From assembly GCF_014651235.1 (NCBI RefSeq), contig NZ_BMWM01000014.1:1-42554 (forward strand): DNA of 42,554 nt. The letters run 5' to 3'. Position 1 is the first letter of the stretch; each line of letters starts with the position of its first letter. Under the pieces are notes generated by a model, which saw nothing but the letters and a program-made list of their open reading frames with translations, ran no database searches and was not told the DNA's origin. Source of the DNA: Leuconostoc lactis KCTC 3528 = DSM 20202. GTDB lineage: Bacteria > Bacillota > Bacilli > Lactobacillales > Lactobacillaceae. Positions 33,800 to 42,554 of the stretch are shown here, piece by piece. The translations under genes were made by a program, and so were the position numbers.

Positions 33800-35794
33800 T
33801 TAGTATGGATGGTTATCGTAGGTTTCCCATTTTTCATGCGCATCTTGAATGCGCTTAAACATTTTTTCCATCTCAGTTAACGTAAATTGTGTCAACACGG
33901 GACGACCATGTGGGCAATTATACGGGTTTTCAGCTTGTGATAATGTTTCCAGCAAGGTGCGTGCTTGGCTATCTGATAAATGCATATTAGCCCGAATGGC
34001 CCGCTTACAACTCATCATAATCGCCGTCCGTTCACGAAATTCAGCTACGGTCAGATGGCCATCACGGAGTAACCAATCAATCATTTCACGAATCGTCTCG
34101 GCCACTTGTTCTTTGGCAAACCACGTCGGATGTTCTCGGACAATGAGTGTATTGGGACCAAACGTTTCTAGATGTAACCCAACAGCAGCTAAATCCGCTG
34201 CATAATCAGCGATTTTTAGCATATCTGACGTGGCGTAATTCAAGGTAATTGGGACGAGTAACCGCTGCTGATCAGCTGACACATCACCAATGATGTCACG
34301 ATAGTATTCATAATTAACCCGTTCCTGTGCGGCGTGTTGATCAATTAAAAATAAGCCGGTCTCATTTTGTGCAAAGAGAAAAGTCCCATGCATTTGCCCA
34401 ATGTAAGCCAAGTTTGGAAAGCCACTCGGCCGTGCTGGTGTGACGTCCAACGTTTCCTGAACAACCTTTTCGGTCGGTGCTTGATACGGCATTACTGGTT
34501 CTGTCACCTGATTGACCACTGCCGGTTGTTCAAAGACAGTTAGTGCCGGTTCATTGGCGTATTTTGTCGCAAATGCTTGCACAGCGTCACTGGTGAGTTG
34601 AGTGCGATTCGTAATATGAATCACCTGTGCTGAGCGATCAGTTGCTGTCTCGCTTGCCTTGACGGGTTCAGTTGGTTGGATGACGGTATCACTGGCCGTT
34701 ACCCACGGTGCTTGTTGGGTAGGTTGCTGTTGCGGTGTTGGTCGATCATGTGCGGCGATGACCGACTGCTGACCATACAAATTTTCATAGGCATCTGGGA
34801 TTAAATTTTCTTGGGCTAAACGTGCCTTAATCGTCTCAACGAGTAACGTTGCCAGTTCTTCTTCCTTAGCTAAACGGATTTCTGATTTTTGCGGATGGAC
34901 ATTGACATCAATCAATAAGGGATCCGTATTGATATTGATGACGCCCATCGGAAAACGCCCGACCATCAACTTAGAACCATAGCCGCGAATGATTGCATTA
35001 GAAACGGCAAAATTTTTAATAAAGCGACCGTTAATTAGTACCGTCAAATACTCACGTGACCCGCGCGTTAATTCTGGTAAGGACACAAAGCCAGTGATAT
35101 TAAATGTATCATCTTCACCAGCAATCGCTAACATTTTTTGGGCCACATCACGCCCGTAAATCGCCGCAATCACTTGTTGCTGATTACCATTGCCAGTAGT
35201 TTTTAATAAGGGCCGATTATCAGCTGTGACGGTAAATGCAATATTCGTATAGGCCAAGGCCAACCGATTCATAATATCAGTGATACGCGATAATTCTGTT
35301 TGTGGGCGTTTGAGGTATTTCAATCTAGCCGGTGTATTATAAAACAAATCACGAACTGAAATCACAGTCCCACGGCGGCCATTGGCTGGGGTCACCTGCA
35401 CTTCCTTCCCACCCTTGATGTGATACATCACACCTGCAGGCGCCGTCTCAGTTGTCGTGTTCAGCGTCACATCGGCAATAGCGGCAATGGACGGCAACGC
35501 TTCTCCACGAAATCCCAGCGAGACAATATTAAATAAATCATGCCGATCCGTAATCTTACTGGTGGCGTGCCGCGTGAACGCTAAGGGCACATCTTCTGGA
35601 TCAATACCTGTGCCATTGTCCACGACACGAATCAGTGATTGGCCGGCATTTTCAACCACCACATCAATTTGGGTAGCCCCAGCATCAATCGCATTTTCAA
35701 CTAATTCTTTGACGACACTAGCCGGTCGTTCGATTACTTCACCCGCTGCGATTTGGTTCGCTAATAAGTTTGAGAGTTCGTGTATTTTTCCCAT
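33800..35794 (-). CDS. mutL: DNA mismatch repair protein MutL
   Basis: Couples mismatch recognition by MutS to strand incision. It has 664 residues. The N-terminal GHKL ATPase part has KELVENAIDAGA, DNGTGI and GFRGEAL. After a linker rich in Gln, Pro and Thr (about 345-440), the C-terminal part carries the endonuclease motif DQHAAQERVNYE, then SCKRAIRANMHLS and CPHGRP, so this is a nicking MutL as in bacteria without MutH. The ATG is 24 bases from the only good Shine-Dalgarno sequence, with a hairpin between (see separate entry). Confidence 0.97.
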   Translation of the reverse strand: MGKIHELSNLLANQIAAGEVIERPASVVKELVENAIDAGATQIDVVVENAGQSLIRVVDNGTGIDPEDVPLAFTRHATSKITDRHDLFNIVSLGFRGEALPSIAAIADVTLNTTTETAPAGVMYHIKGGKEVQVTPANGRRGTVISVRDLFYNTPARLKYLKRPQTELSRITDIMNRLALAYTNIAFTVTADNRPLLKTTGNGNQQQVIAAIYGRDVAQKMLAIAGEDDTFNITGFVSLPELTRGSREYLTVLINGRFIKNFAVSNAIIRGYGSKLMVGRFPMGVININTDPLLIDVNVHPQKSEIRLAKEEELATLLVETIKARLAQENLIPDAYENLYGQQSVIAAHDRPTPQQQPTQQAPWVTASDTVIQPTEPVKASETATDRSAQVIHITNRTQLTSDAVQAFATKYANEPALTVFEQPAVVNQVTEPVMPYQAPTEKVVQETLDVTPARPSGFPNLAYIGQMHGTFLFAQNETGLFLIDQHAAQERVNYEYYRDIIGDVSADQQRLLVPITLNYATSDMLKIADYAADLAAVGLHLETFGPNTLIVREHPTWFAKEQVAETIREMIDWLLRDGHLTVAEFRERTAIMMSCKRAIRANMHLSDSQARTLLETLSQAENPYNCPHGRPVLTQFTLTEMEKMFKRIQDAHEKWETYDNHPY

Positions 35795-35824
35795 TTAACG
35801 TCCGTGCAACGTGGCACGCCTCCT
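35795..35824 (-). promoter_or_regulatory. mutL ribosome-binding region with hairpin in the spacer
   Basis: AGGAGG (35824-35819) overlaps the TAG stop of mutS and is followed at once by CGTGC-CACGTT-GCACG (5-bp stem, 35818-35803) and then GACGTTAA before the mutL ATG. The linear distance is too long for initiation. If the hairpin forms, the effective spacing drops to about 8 bases. Confidence 0.55.
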
Positions 35825-38417
35825 ACTGTCGCATTTTCTTCAAGGTATGCAATGCATTCATCGCATCAATCGGTGTCATGTTTAAAATATCCAACTGATC
35901 TAGTTGCGCTAGCAATTGTTGTATCTTGTCATCAGTTGTGGCCACATCAAACAACGGCACCTGCTCGGCTAACTGTTGTACTGATGAAACAGGCACTGGT
36001 GCAACGGATTCACTTGCCACAACAACTGATTTTTGATTTTCAAGTTGTGACAAGATGTGGGTCGCATTGGCAATGAGTTCATCAGGCAAACCGGCTAACG
36101 CAGCCACGTGAATCCCATAAGATTTGTCAGCGGGACCTGTTTGAATTTGATGTAAGAAATGTAATTGGCCATCCGCATCTTCAACAGCGCCGACATGCAC
36201 ATTGGCAATGCCTGGATGTTGATCAGCCAACACCGTTAGTTCATGATAGTGGGTTGAAAACAGCGTTTTAGCATGCACATGCGTATTTAAGAACTCAATA
36301 ATCGCCTGAGCCAACGCCATCCCATCATAAGTTGCCGTGCCCCGACCCAATTCGTCAAATAAAATCAACGAATGCGCCGTTGCTTCTTGCAACGCATGGT
36401 TGGCTTCCGCCATTTCTACCATAAAGGTTGACTGTCCCATGGCCATATCATCATTGGCCCCAATGCGCGTAAAGATTTGATCAAAAATCGGCAACTCAGC
36501 CGCTGAGGCGGGCACAAAACTACCCATTTGTGCCAAAATGACAATCAACGCTAATTCCCGCATATAGGTTGATTTACCCGCCATATTTGGCCCCGTAATC
36601 AACTGCATATTGGTTTGATCAGATAACATGACATCATTGGCCACAAATTCACCAGCCGGCAATAAGGATTCAACAACCGGATGTCGTCCCTGTTCAATGG
36701 CAATATGATTACCGGTGGTAAAGACTGGCCGGACAAAACGGCGATTATCCGCAACATCAGCTAACGCCGCCAGCACGTCTAAACGGGCGACTTGCTGAGC
36801 TAATGTCTGCAAACGTCCAATTTCAGCCTTCACATGGTCACGAACGGTGACAAACAAATCATACTCACGTTCGGTTTGCTTGGCTTGGGCTTCAATAATT
36901 AACCGCTCATGTGCCTTCAATTCAGGCGTGACAAAACGTTCTGCATTGGTCAAAGTTTGCAGGCGTTCATACCGATTTTCCGCTAATTTCCCAATATTGG
37001 CTTTGGTCACTTCGATAAAGTAACCAAAGCTCTTATTATACCCGACTTTCAACGACCCAATCCCAGTCGCAGCGCGTTCGTCGGCTTCCAATTGCGCCAG
37101 CCACTGCTGGTTATCGGTGAGCACTTGACGATAGTCATCAATTTTGGCGTCAAAACCATTTTTAATGATGTTGCCTTCGCGCACACTAATTGGCGGTTCG
37201 TCCATAATGGCATCATCAATTAAAGTGGCTAAGTCGCCCATATCATCGAGTTGCTGCCCAACTGCCTGAAGTAAACTGTCCGATTCTGCTAAAGTCGCTT
37301 TTATCGCCGGAATTGCGCGTAATGAACGTTTTAACTGGACGAGTTCACGCGCGTTCATGGTCCCCATCGCTGCACGTGCTGCCAAACGTTCTAAATCATA
37401 GACAGACTTCAAATGATCTTGTAACGTGCCTCGGGTAAAAAAGTCGGCTTGGAAAGCCTGCACAAGATCTAGGCGCGCCTCAATATCAGCTTGCACGCGT
37501 AACGGCTTCAACACCCATTGCTTCAATAAACGACCACCCATTGCCGTGTGCGTCTCGTCAATTAACCCCAGTAATGAGCCTGCCCGTTTTTTGGTGCGGG
37601 TATTTTCAACTAAATCCAAATTAATCCGAGTATCTTGATTAAATTTCAGGTAAGCTAGCCGTTCATAACTTTCCGCAGGCACAATATGTTCGAGATTACG
37701 ACGTTGGGTATCAAAAATATACCCTAACAACATCGTCGTGACCGCAACTTCTAGCGAATGCGTGAGATTTTGCGTCAAAAAACTAATCGTTGCGGACGGT
37801 GCGACTTCCGCTTGCGTTGAGATAACTAACCCATGCTCGCCCAATTGCGTTGCCATTTGTTGCTTGATCGTTTCGGGATCATTTTGGCGCAAAACGACTT
37901 CCTTCACTTCCAACGACCGCAATTCATCCACGATATCATTAAATTGTTGGCTGGTTGTGGCTTTCAACTCACCAGTTGATAAATCAATATAAGCCATGGC
38001 CCAAGCCTGACCATCCGGTAATACGGCCGCCAAATAATTGTTTTGTTTATCTGAACCAGCCCCACCCGATAACTTTGTCCCTGGTGTAATCAGTTGGACA
38101 ACGTCACGTTTCACCATACCTTTGGCTACGGCAGCATCTTCCATTTGCTCCACAATGGCAACCTTATGTCCCTGATCAACTAAAATATCGATATAGTTTT
38201 GCGCCGCATGATGGGGGATACCGGCCATCGGCACCGGATTTTCTGAATTTTTATTCCGCGCTGTTAACGTCAATTCCAGAAATTTTGCCCCTTGAATGGC
38301 ATCTTCTTCAAATAATTCGTAAAAATCACCTAAGCGATAAAAAACGAACGCATCTGGATATTGCGCTTTAATCTCATGATATTGCACCATCATGGGGGTA
38401 TCAGCTGGTTTAGCCAT
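35823..38417 (-). CDS. mutS: DNA mismatch repair protein MutS
   Basis: Mismatch-recognition ATPase of 864 residues from the ATG at 38417 (AGGAG about 10 bases upstream; the longer frame would need a TTG without support). The N-terminal mismatch-binding domain has the F-x-E motif in GDFYELFEEDA. Connector, lever and clamp domains follow, and the C-terminal ATPase has GPNMAGKSTYMRE, ILFDELGRGTATYDG and FSTHYHEL. The tail contains a short helical ending that may form the dimer/tetramer helix. It is followed 28 bases later by mutL. Confidence 0.98.
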   Translation of the reverse strand: MAKPADTPMMVQYHEIKAQYPDAFVFYRLGDFYELFEEDAIQGAKFLELTLTARNKNSENPVPMAGIPHHAAQNYIDILVDQGHKVAIVEQMEDAAVAKGMVKRDVVQLITPGTKLSGGAGSDKQNNYLAAVLPDGQAWAMAYIDLSTGELKATTSQQFNDIVDELRSLEVKEVVLRQNDPETIKQQMATQLGEHGLVISTQAEVAPSATISFLTQNLTHSLEVAVTTMLLGYIFDTQRRNLEHIVPAESYERLAYLKFNQDTRINLDLVENTRTKKRAGSLLGLIDETHTAMGGRLLKQWVLKPLRVQADIEARLDLVQAFQADFFTRGTLQDHLKSVYDLERLAARAAMGTMNARELVQLKRSLRAIPAIKATLAESDSLLQAVGQQLDDMGDLATLIDDAIMDEPPISVREGNIIKNGFDAKIDDYRQVLTDNQQWLAQLEADERAATGIGSLKVGYNKSFGYFIEVTKANIGKLAENRYERLQTLTNAERFVTPELKAHERLIIEAQAKQTEREYDLFVTVRDHVKAEIGRLQTLAQQVARLDVLAALADVADNRRFVRPVFTTGNHIAIEQGRHPVVESLLPAGEFVANDVMLSDQTNMQLITGPNMAGKSTYMRELALIVILAQMGSFVPASAAELPIFDQIFTRIGANDDMAMGQSTFMVEMAEANHALQEATAHSLILFDELGRGTATYDGMALAQAIIEFLNTHVHAKTLFSTHYHELTVLADQHPGIANVHVGAVEDADGQLHFLHQIQTGPADKSYGIHVAALAGLPDELIANATHILSQLENQKSVVVASESVAPVPVSSVQQLAEQVPLFDVATTDDKIQQLLAQLDQLDILNMTPIDAMNALHTLKKMRQ

Positions 38418-38456
38418 CAGTAGGTATCTCCTCAATCATCTTTTCTTTCACTTTGC

Positions 38457-40487
38457 TTAATCAAAATGGCGATAGCGCGCCATCGTGCGTGATAAATAAG
38501 CGACTAACGCTTGGTTTTCTGGCTGTTGGTCCCAATTTTCCTGACTCACTAACGCAATCGCTTCCTGTTGCGCAATTTCCATCATCGTCAGATCCTTGAT
38601 TGGATCACCCACAACAAATTCTGGGACACCGGACTGTTTGGTGCCTAAAATATCCCCAGAACCACGTAATTCCAAATCTTTTTGCGCCAAAACAAAGCCA
38701 TTAGTCGTCGCCACCATCGCATCTAAACGGGCTGTGCCGTAATCGGTTTTAGGGTCCGCTATCAACAACGTATACGATTGCCGACTACCACGACCCACAC
38801 GGCCACGCAATTGATGCAGTTGCGCTAACCCAAAGCGATCGGCATCTAAAATCAACATAATGCTGGCATTGGGCACATCCACCCCAACTTCAATTACAGT
38901 TGTGGCCACCAAAACTTGAATCCGATTCGCCTTAAAATCAGCCATTAACTGCTTTTTTTCATCATTTGATAAGCGGCCGTGTAATAGGCCAATCGTATAT
39001 TCTGGTAGCTCTAACTGCATCGCTTCATACATAGCGGTCGCATTTTGCACATCCAGTGACTCCGATTCTTCAATCAAAGGTGTCACGATGTAGGCTTGTG
39101 CCCCGTCATCCAGTTGTTGTTTCACAAATGCCAAAGCGGCATCTAACTGATTATGACTGAGCCGTTTAGTTTCAATAGCTTTACGGCCACTAGGTAATTG
39201 GTCAATAATGGATACATCCATCTCACCGTAAGCCGTGATCGACAATGTGCGTGGAATAGGGGTCGCCGTCATCGCCAAAATATCTGGATTAACCCCATTT
39301 TCACGTAACGCAGCTCGTTGGTTCACGCCAAAACGATGCTGTTCATCAATGACTGCCAGTCCTAAATGATGAAATGCCACGTCTGGTTGTAGCAACGCAT
39401 GTGTGCCAACTAAAATATCGATCTCGCCGTTCTCAAGATCTTCTAGAATCTGTCGTCGCGCCGCAGCACGCAAACCACTAGTCAGCAACTCAATGCGTAG
39501 CTGCACACCCGCACGATCAAATAACTGTGCTAAATTCAACGCGTGTTGTTGCGCTAAAATTTCCGTTGGTGCCATAATGGCAGCTTGTAGCCCTGCCGTC
39601 ACGACGGCATACATAGCCATGGCCGCCACCACTGTTTTTCCGGAACCAACATCCCCTTGTAGTAAACGATTCATGTGCCGTGGCCGATGCTGGTCTTGCA
39701 AAATTTCCGCAATCACCTTTTTTTGCGCAGCAGTTAGTGTAAATGGTAGTCCTGCCTCAAACTTTTTGAGCGCTTGCGCATCATAGGCAATGCCTTCACC
39801 CGCAAATTTTTGATCCGCTAACTTCAACAGTTGCAAACGCATTTGAAAAATGAAGAATTCCTCAAAGGCTGCACTCCGACGTGCTGCTTTTGCAGCTGGC
39901 ATATCAGTGGGAAAATGCATGTGTTCAATTTGGGTATTGCGGTCTAATAACCGATACTTCTGCCGTAAACTAAGTGGCACGAGGTCCGGCATCGTTCCAC
40001 GGACATCCGCCCAGGCCAATTCGACTAAATGCCGAATAGTTTTTGCCGTGATTTGTTTAGAGGCCGGATAAATTGGATCCAAAGCATTTGCCGTGGCATT
40101 AATCATTTTCATGCCCGTTAGTGCTGCTTTTGCAGCATTATACGTTCCGTATACGGCCACTTCCTGACCAACAGCGATATTTTGGGCTAACCAAGGCTGA
40201 TTAAAAAACGTCACACGAACATTTTCGTGTTCAATGAGTAAGCCAAAGCGCGTTTGCGTTTTCTTGCCAAAACGTGTCACCACTGGGGGAGCACTCACCA
40301 CCCCCTTGAAGGTGACCTTCTCGCCATCCAAAGTTTCGGACGGCCGCCGCTCACCTAAATCCTCATAGCGAAACGGAAAATATCCCAATAAATCTTCAAT
40401 GGTAAAAATATCAAGGTCATGCAAAGCCGTTAGGCGTTTTGGGCCAACGCCTGGTAAAATATCCACATTGTCAACCGGTGTCATCAT
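38457..40487 (-). CDS. recG: ATP-dependent DNA helicase RecG
   Basis: Branch-migrating helicase that reverses stalled forks and processes Holliday junctions. It has 676 residues: an N-terminal wedge domain with OB fold (about 1-220), helicase domain 1 with Walker A GDVGSGKT and VIDEQHRFG, helicase domain 2 with ATTVIEVGVDVPNA and QLRGRVGRG, and the TRG-type ending. It starts 4 bases after the sortase stop (two ATG in a row) with no visible Shine-Dalgarno sequence. A terminator-like hairpin lies just upstream inside the sortase gene, so how recG is expressed is unclear. Confidence 0.97.
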   Translation of the reverse strand: MMTPVDNVDILPGVGPKRLTALHDLDIFTIEDLLGYFPFRYEDLGERRPSETLDGEKVTFKGVVSAPPVVTRFGKKTQTRFGLLIEHENVRVTFFNQPWLAQNIAVGQEVAVYGTYNAAKAALTGMKMINATANALDPIYPASKQITAKTIRHLVELAWADVRGTMPDLVPLSLRQKYRLLDRNTQIEHMHFPTDMPAAKAARRSAAFEEFFIFQMRLQLLKLADQKFAGEGIAYDAQALKKFEAGLPFTLTAAQKKVIAEILQDQHRPRHMNRLLQGDVGSGKTVVAAMAMYAVVTAGLQAAIMAPTEILAQQHALNLAQLFDRAGVQLRIELLTSGLRAAARRQILEDLENGEIDILVGTHALLQPDVAFHHLGLAVIDEQHRFGVNQRAALRENGVNPDILAMTATPIPRTLSITAYGEMDVSIIDQLPSGRKAIETKRLSHNQLDAALAFVKQQLDDGAQAYIVTPLIEESESLDVQNATAMYEAMQLELPEYTIGLLHGRLSNDEKKQLMADFKANRIQVLVATTVIEVGVDVPNASIMLILDADRFGLAQLHQLRGRVGRGSRQSYTLLIADPKTDYGTARLDAMVATTNGFVLAQKDLELRGSGDILGTKQSGVPEFVVGDPIKDLTMMEIAQQEAIALVSQENWDQQPENQALVAYLSRTMARYRHFD

Positions 40488-40491
40488 GTTA

Positions 40492-41415
40492 TTATTGTAT
40501 CATTTTGCTTGAAAAAAAGGCGACCAGCTCATGAGCCGATTGCCTTTTCCCCCTATCCGTGTTGCCCATTAACTTTTGGCAGTCAGCAAGAGCCATCGGG
40601 TACCAAGCTGATCGTCGCCAACGCCACCAAAACCAACAGATTTGACCGCCAAGTGCCACTCCAATGACTAGTAATATACCAGCTTGCTTAAGATTTTCTG
40701 ACTGAATCGTTTGTGTGATTTTTTTCTGAAAGCTCGGCTGATACGGCACGCGCCTGCCCGTCACCAGTAGGCGATGTGAATTGATCATATACGGCGTACA
40801 CGTCACTAATGTCAGCAAGTCCTGCTGAGGTTGACGTTGTAGCACCTGAAAATCAGCCGGTTGCACCACTCGGGTCATAAAAATTTGATAAGCTAATTTT
40901 TTATCCCCAAGCGTTAAAATCACAATATCCCCTGACTTAACCCGATTAAGATTGGTAAATAGCACTCTTGAAGCCAAGCCACGGTGCCCAGCAATGACAC
41001 AATGCGTCCCAACCCCACCAGTTGGACTATCCATATTTTGTAACACGGTTGCCCCATAGGTTAAGGTCACCTCGTTGGTGGTTTTAAATAGTGGCGTATG
41101 CAACGCAATACTTGGCACTGTGATACTACCAAGCACTTGTTGTTTTAAAGCAATTTGTTGTGGCGGGGCGGCATTTGCAAACGGATCTGCCACCTCGTCG
41201 CTGTGATTGTTTGGTTGACTCGGCTGACTAGTTTTCTGTTGTTGTCGTGCTAAGGGCGTTAACCGTTGCTGATCGATAAAATGATTGATTGCGCTGACAT
41301 AAAATGGATAAGTCGCAATCAAAAAGCCAAGAATAAAAATACCAGCAAATACCCACCGAAAACAATCTGGTCGTTGGTTTTGTGCCATTGTCATAACGTC
41401 ATCTTTCTGGTTCAC
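40492..41415 (-). CDS. Class C (pilus) sortase
   Basis: Membrane transpeptidase that joins pilin subunits through an LPxTG-like motif and a lysine of the next subunit. It has up to 307 residues, an N-terminal membrane helix (about 22-40), and the class C lid motif DPF (about 77-79). The catalytic triad is in VIAGHRG (His about 144), TLVTCTPYM (Cys about 206) and SHRLLVTG (Arg about 215). A second membrane helix is near the C terminus (about 248-266). The first codon would be GTG at 41415 without a Shine-Dalgarno sequence; the ATG at 41394, with AAAGA in front, is an alternative start. It lies 3 bases after the broken backbone pilin gene. Confidence 0.93.
   Translation of the reverse strand: MNQKDDVMTMAQNQRPDCFRWVFAGIFILGFLIATYPFYVSAINHFIDQQRLTPLARQQQKTSQPSQPNNHSDEVADPFANAAPPQQIALKQQVLGSITVPSIALHTPLFKTTNEVTLTYGATVLQNMDSPTGGVGTHCVIAGHRGLASRVLFTNLNRVKSGDIVILTLGDKKLAYQIFMTRVVQPADFQVLQRQPQQDLLTLVTCTPYMINSHRLLVTGRRVPYQPSFQKKITQTIQSENLKQAGILLVIGVALGGQICWFWWRWRRSAWYPMALADCQKLMGNTDRGKRQSAHELVAFFSSKMIQ
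40512..40548 (-). terminator. Terminator-like hairpin inside the 3' end of the sortase gene
   Basis: On the minus strand a 26-base near-perfect inverted repeat (12 of 13 pairs, core GCTCATGAGC), flanked by AAAA and TTTTTTT, has the form of an intrinsic terminator. It lies 18 bases before the sortase stop codon, so it is within coding sequence. Confidence 0.6.
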
Positions 41416-41418
41416 ACA

Positions 41419-42484
41419 TTAGACCGTGTGTTGTTTTTTATACCACCAAACAGCCCCAGCCATCAATACCACGCCCATACCGAAGAAGATATAAACGCCA
41501 ACACCACCAGTGGCTGGCAGCAAGCCCTTTTTGGTGTTTTCAATGGTCATGGTTTGCGCAGTCGCATAGCTGCCTTTGGTCACATTAAACGGTACTTGTT
41601 TTGCCAAACGTGCATAACCCGTTGGTGCTTGTATTTCAAGCAAGGCATAGTGTTGGTTATTCGGTAATTTTGCTGAATAAATCAAATTTTGCAAGCTTAG
41701 CATACCTTGTGAATCCGTCACATATCCTGTGGCCTGATTGGCATTTGTTGCCCACTGGTAGCTGCCATCGGCAGCTTGATTCGCATAAGCTATAATGTTT
41801 TCTTGACGATCAACCTTGACTAATTGGAAAATAGCACCAGCCAGCCTGGCTTGACTTTGTTTATCCACTTTAACAAAGGTAGCAACGCCAGTGTAGATTT
41901 TTAACCCGTCCCCTTCTGTCGTGACGACTTCCTGATCAACGGTGAAAGTAGCAGCGTTCGTCAAGCATTTTTCTGGTGCGGCGGCTTTGGTTAACATGGC
42001 ATCATAGGTAACGTCTAACTGTTTCCCTGCCATGGCTGTCATACAAGCCGTTTTTGGATTAAATGTGATTCTACACCCTTTCCCATCTTTTGTCGTTCCA
42101 GTTGTTGCCGTCACTTGATAGTCCGTTCCTTGGACTAACCCATCGATTTTGACGGTACTCACCACATCATCAATGCCTAAATTTGGGGTATCAACGACGT
42201 TGAACGTTCATTTATCTTGGATATTCCAAGGGACTGCCACTTGTAATTGATAACTAAACGTTTGGCCAATAGCGGCATTATAGATTTTTGAGCCATCGGG
42301 TAAGTTCACCGTCAAATCGGCCTTACTTTGTGCGGTCAAATCTTTTGAAAAGGCGTTCGTCTGTTCATTTTTAGGATAAATATGGATATTTGGGTTAATC
42401 TGCATATCTGATCCAGGTTGATAAATTGGTAAAGCTAAAACACTCGGCGTAGCCCGTTGTGTAATGTTACTTGAGGAATTAGTT
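41419..42484 (-). pseudogene. Backbone pilin (LPxTG fimbrial subunit), interrupted and truncated
   Basis: One reading frame codes the C-terminal part of a sortase-assembled pilin, but it is broken twice. Its 5' end, with the signal peptide, is cut off by the insertion sequence at 42485, and an in-frame TGA lies at 42210-42208, between VPWNIQDK and TFNVVDTPN. Visible parts are the pilin motif IHIYPKN (Lys at 42372-42370), a fimbrial D2-type isopeptide domain, a Cna-B-like domain (VKVDRQENIIAYAN) with the E-box YALLEIQAPTGY, and the sorting signal LPATG followed by a membrane helix and KKQHTV. The pieces on both sides of the TGA are in the same frame. The downstream sortase is intact. The product would have been the pilus shaft. 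Confidence 0.85.
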
Positions 42485-42554
42485 TGGCAGATTGTAAAAT
42501 TTAAGTTGAACATTTAAGTGGACAGAAAAACCCATCAAGGTCTTTAATGGTGTT
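42485..42554. mobile_element. Terminal fragment of an insertion sequence (right contig end)
   Basis: Exact inverted copy of bases 2-71. Here it is inserted in the pilin gene, so that the tip supplies a new ATG (42513) followed by nine codons read into the pilin frame. The outer part of the element, including its transposase, lies outside the window. Confidence 0.75.

Noticed and set aside
1-42554. Composite transposon bounded by the two element tips
   Set aside because: The content is almost entirely essential housekeeping genes, so a mobile 42-kb unit is very unlikely; contig ends at repeats explain it better.

Overview
The window looks like a chromosomal contig from a lactic acid bacterium. 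The protein sequences, the Gram-positive gene orders and the regulatory signals (T-box, CIRCE/HrcA, a CGAAC-type SOS box) point to the Lactobacillales, most likely the Leuconostoc/Weissella branch. That placement comes from recognising protein sequence styles, not from a tree. Nearly all genes lie on the minus strand; only one Clp ATPase gene is on the plus strand. Most of the window is conserved housekeeping chromosome. The accessory part is the last 2 kb (a pilus locus) and the two contig ends.

Layout from left to right (transcription mostly runs right to left). 1-71: tip of an insertion sequence. 164-6912: recA with SOS box and its own promoter, pgsA, a RodZ-like protein, two M16 peptidase-family proteins and cardiolipin synthase, several joined by ATGA overlaps. 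7037-9174: polar amino-acid ABC importer (permease, ATPase, binding protein) behind a long T-box leader (about 9190-9590) with two antiterminator/terminator modules. 9626-12366: mreD, mreC, mreB and a 57-residue protein. 12403-14586: CIRCE element and Clp ATPase. 14620-18680: papain-like NlpC/P60-type protein, purA with a structured leader, hisC, HAD phosphatase. 18721-26321: rnc-smc-ftsY-ylxM-ffh plus a small membrane protein, the SRP/chromosome cluster. 26386-32646: murB, Na+/H+ antiporter, cdaA, cdaR, glmM, i.e. wall precursor synthesis, ion transport and c-di-AMP synthesis. 32765-40487: ndk, DUF1456, mutL, mutS, recG. 40492-42484: class C sortase and a broken backbone pilin gene. 42485-42554: a second, inverted copy of the same insertion-sequence tip.

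Functional themes are DNA repair (recA, mutS, mutL, recG), envelope building and shape (mreBCD, rodZ, pgsA, cls, murB, glmM, cdaA/cdaR), membrane protein targeting (ffh, ftsY, ylxM) and stress response (CIRCE-clp). I see no defence system, prophage, CRISPR array, tRNA or rRNA.

The most interesting signals are regulatory RNAs and gene-level oddities. They include: a purA leader with a long stem and an 8-nt anti-Shine-Dalgarno segment that could be an undescribed translational switch; a T-box leader with one specifier domain and two antiterminator/terminator units; a pure 24-copy hexanucleotide repeat coding Glu-Ala in FtsY; a CIRCE element placed where it could control two divergent promoters; a pilin gene broken by both an in-frame TGA and an IS; and a terminator hairpin inside the end of the sortase coding region.
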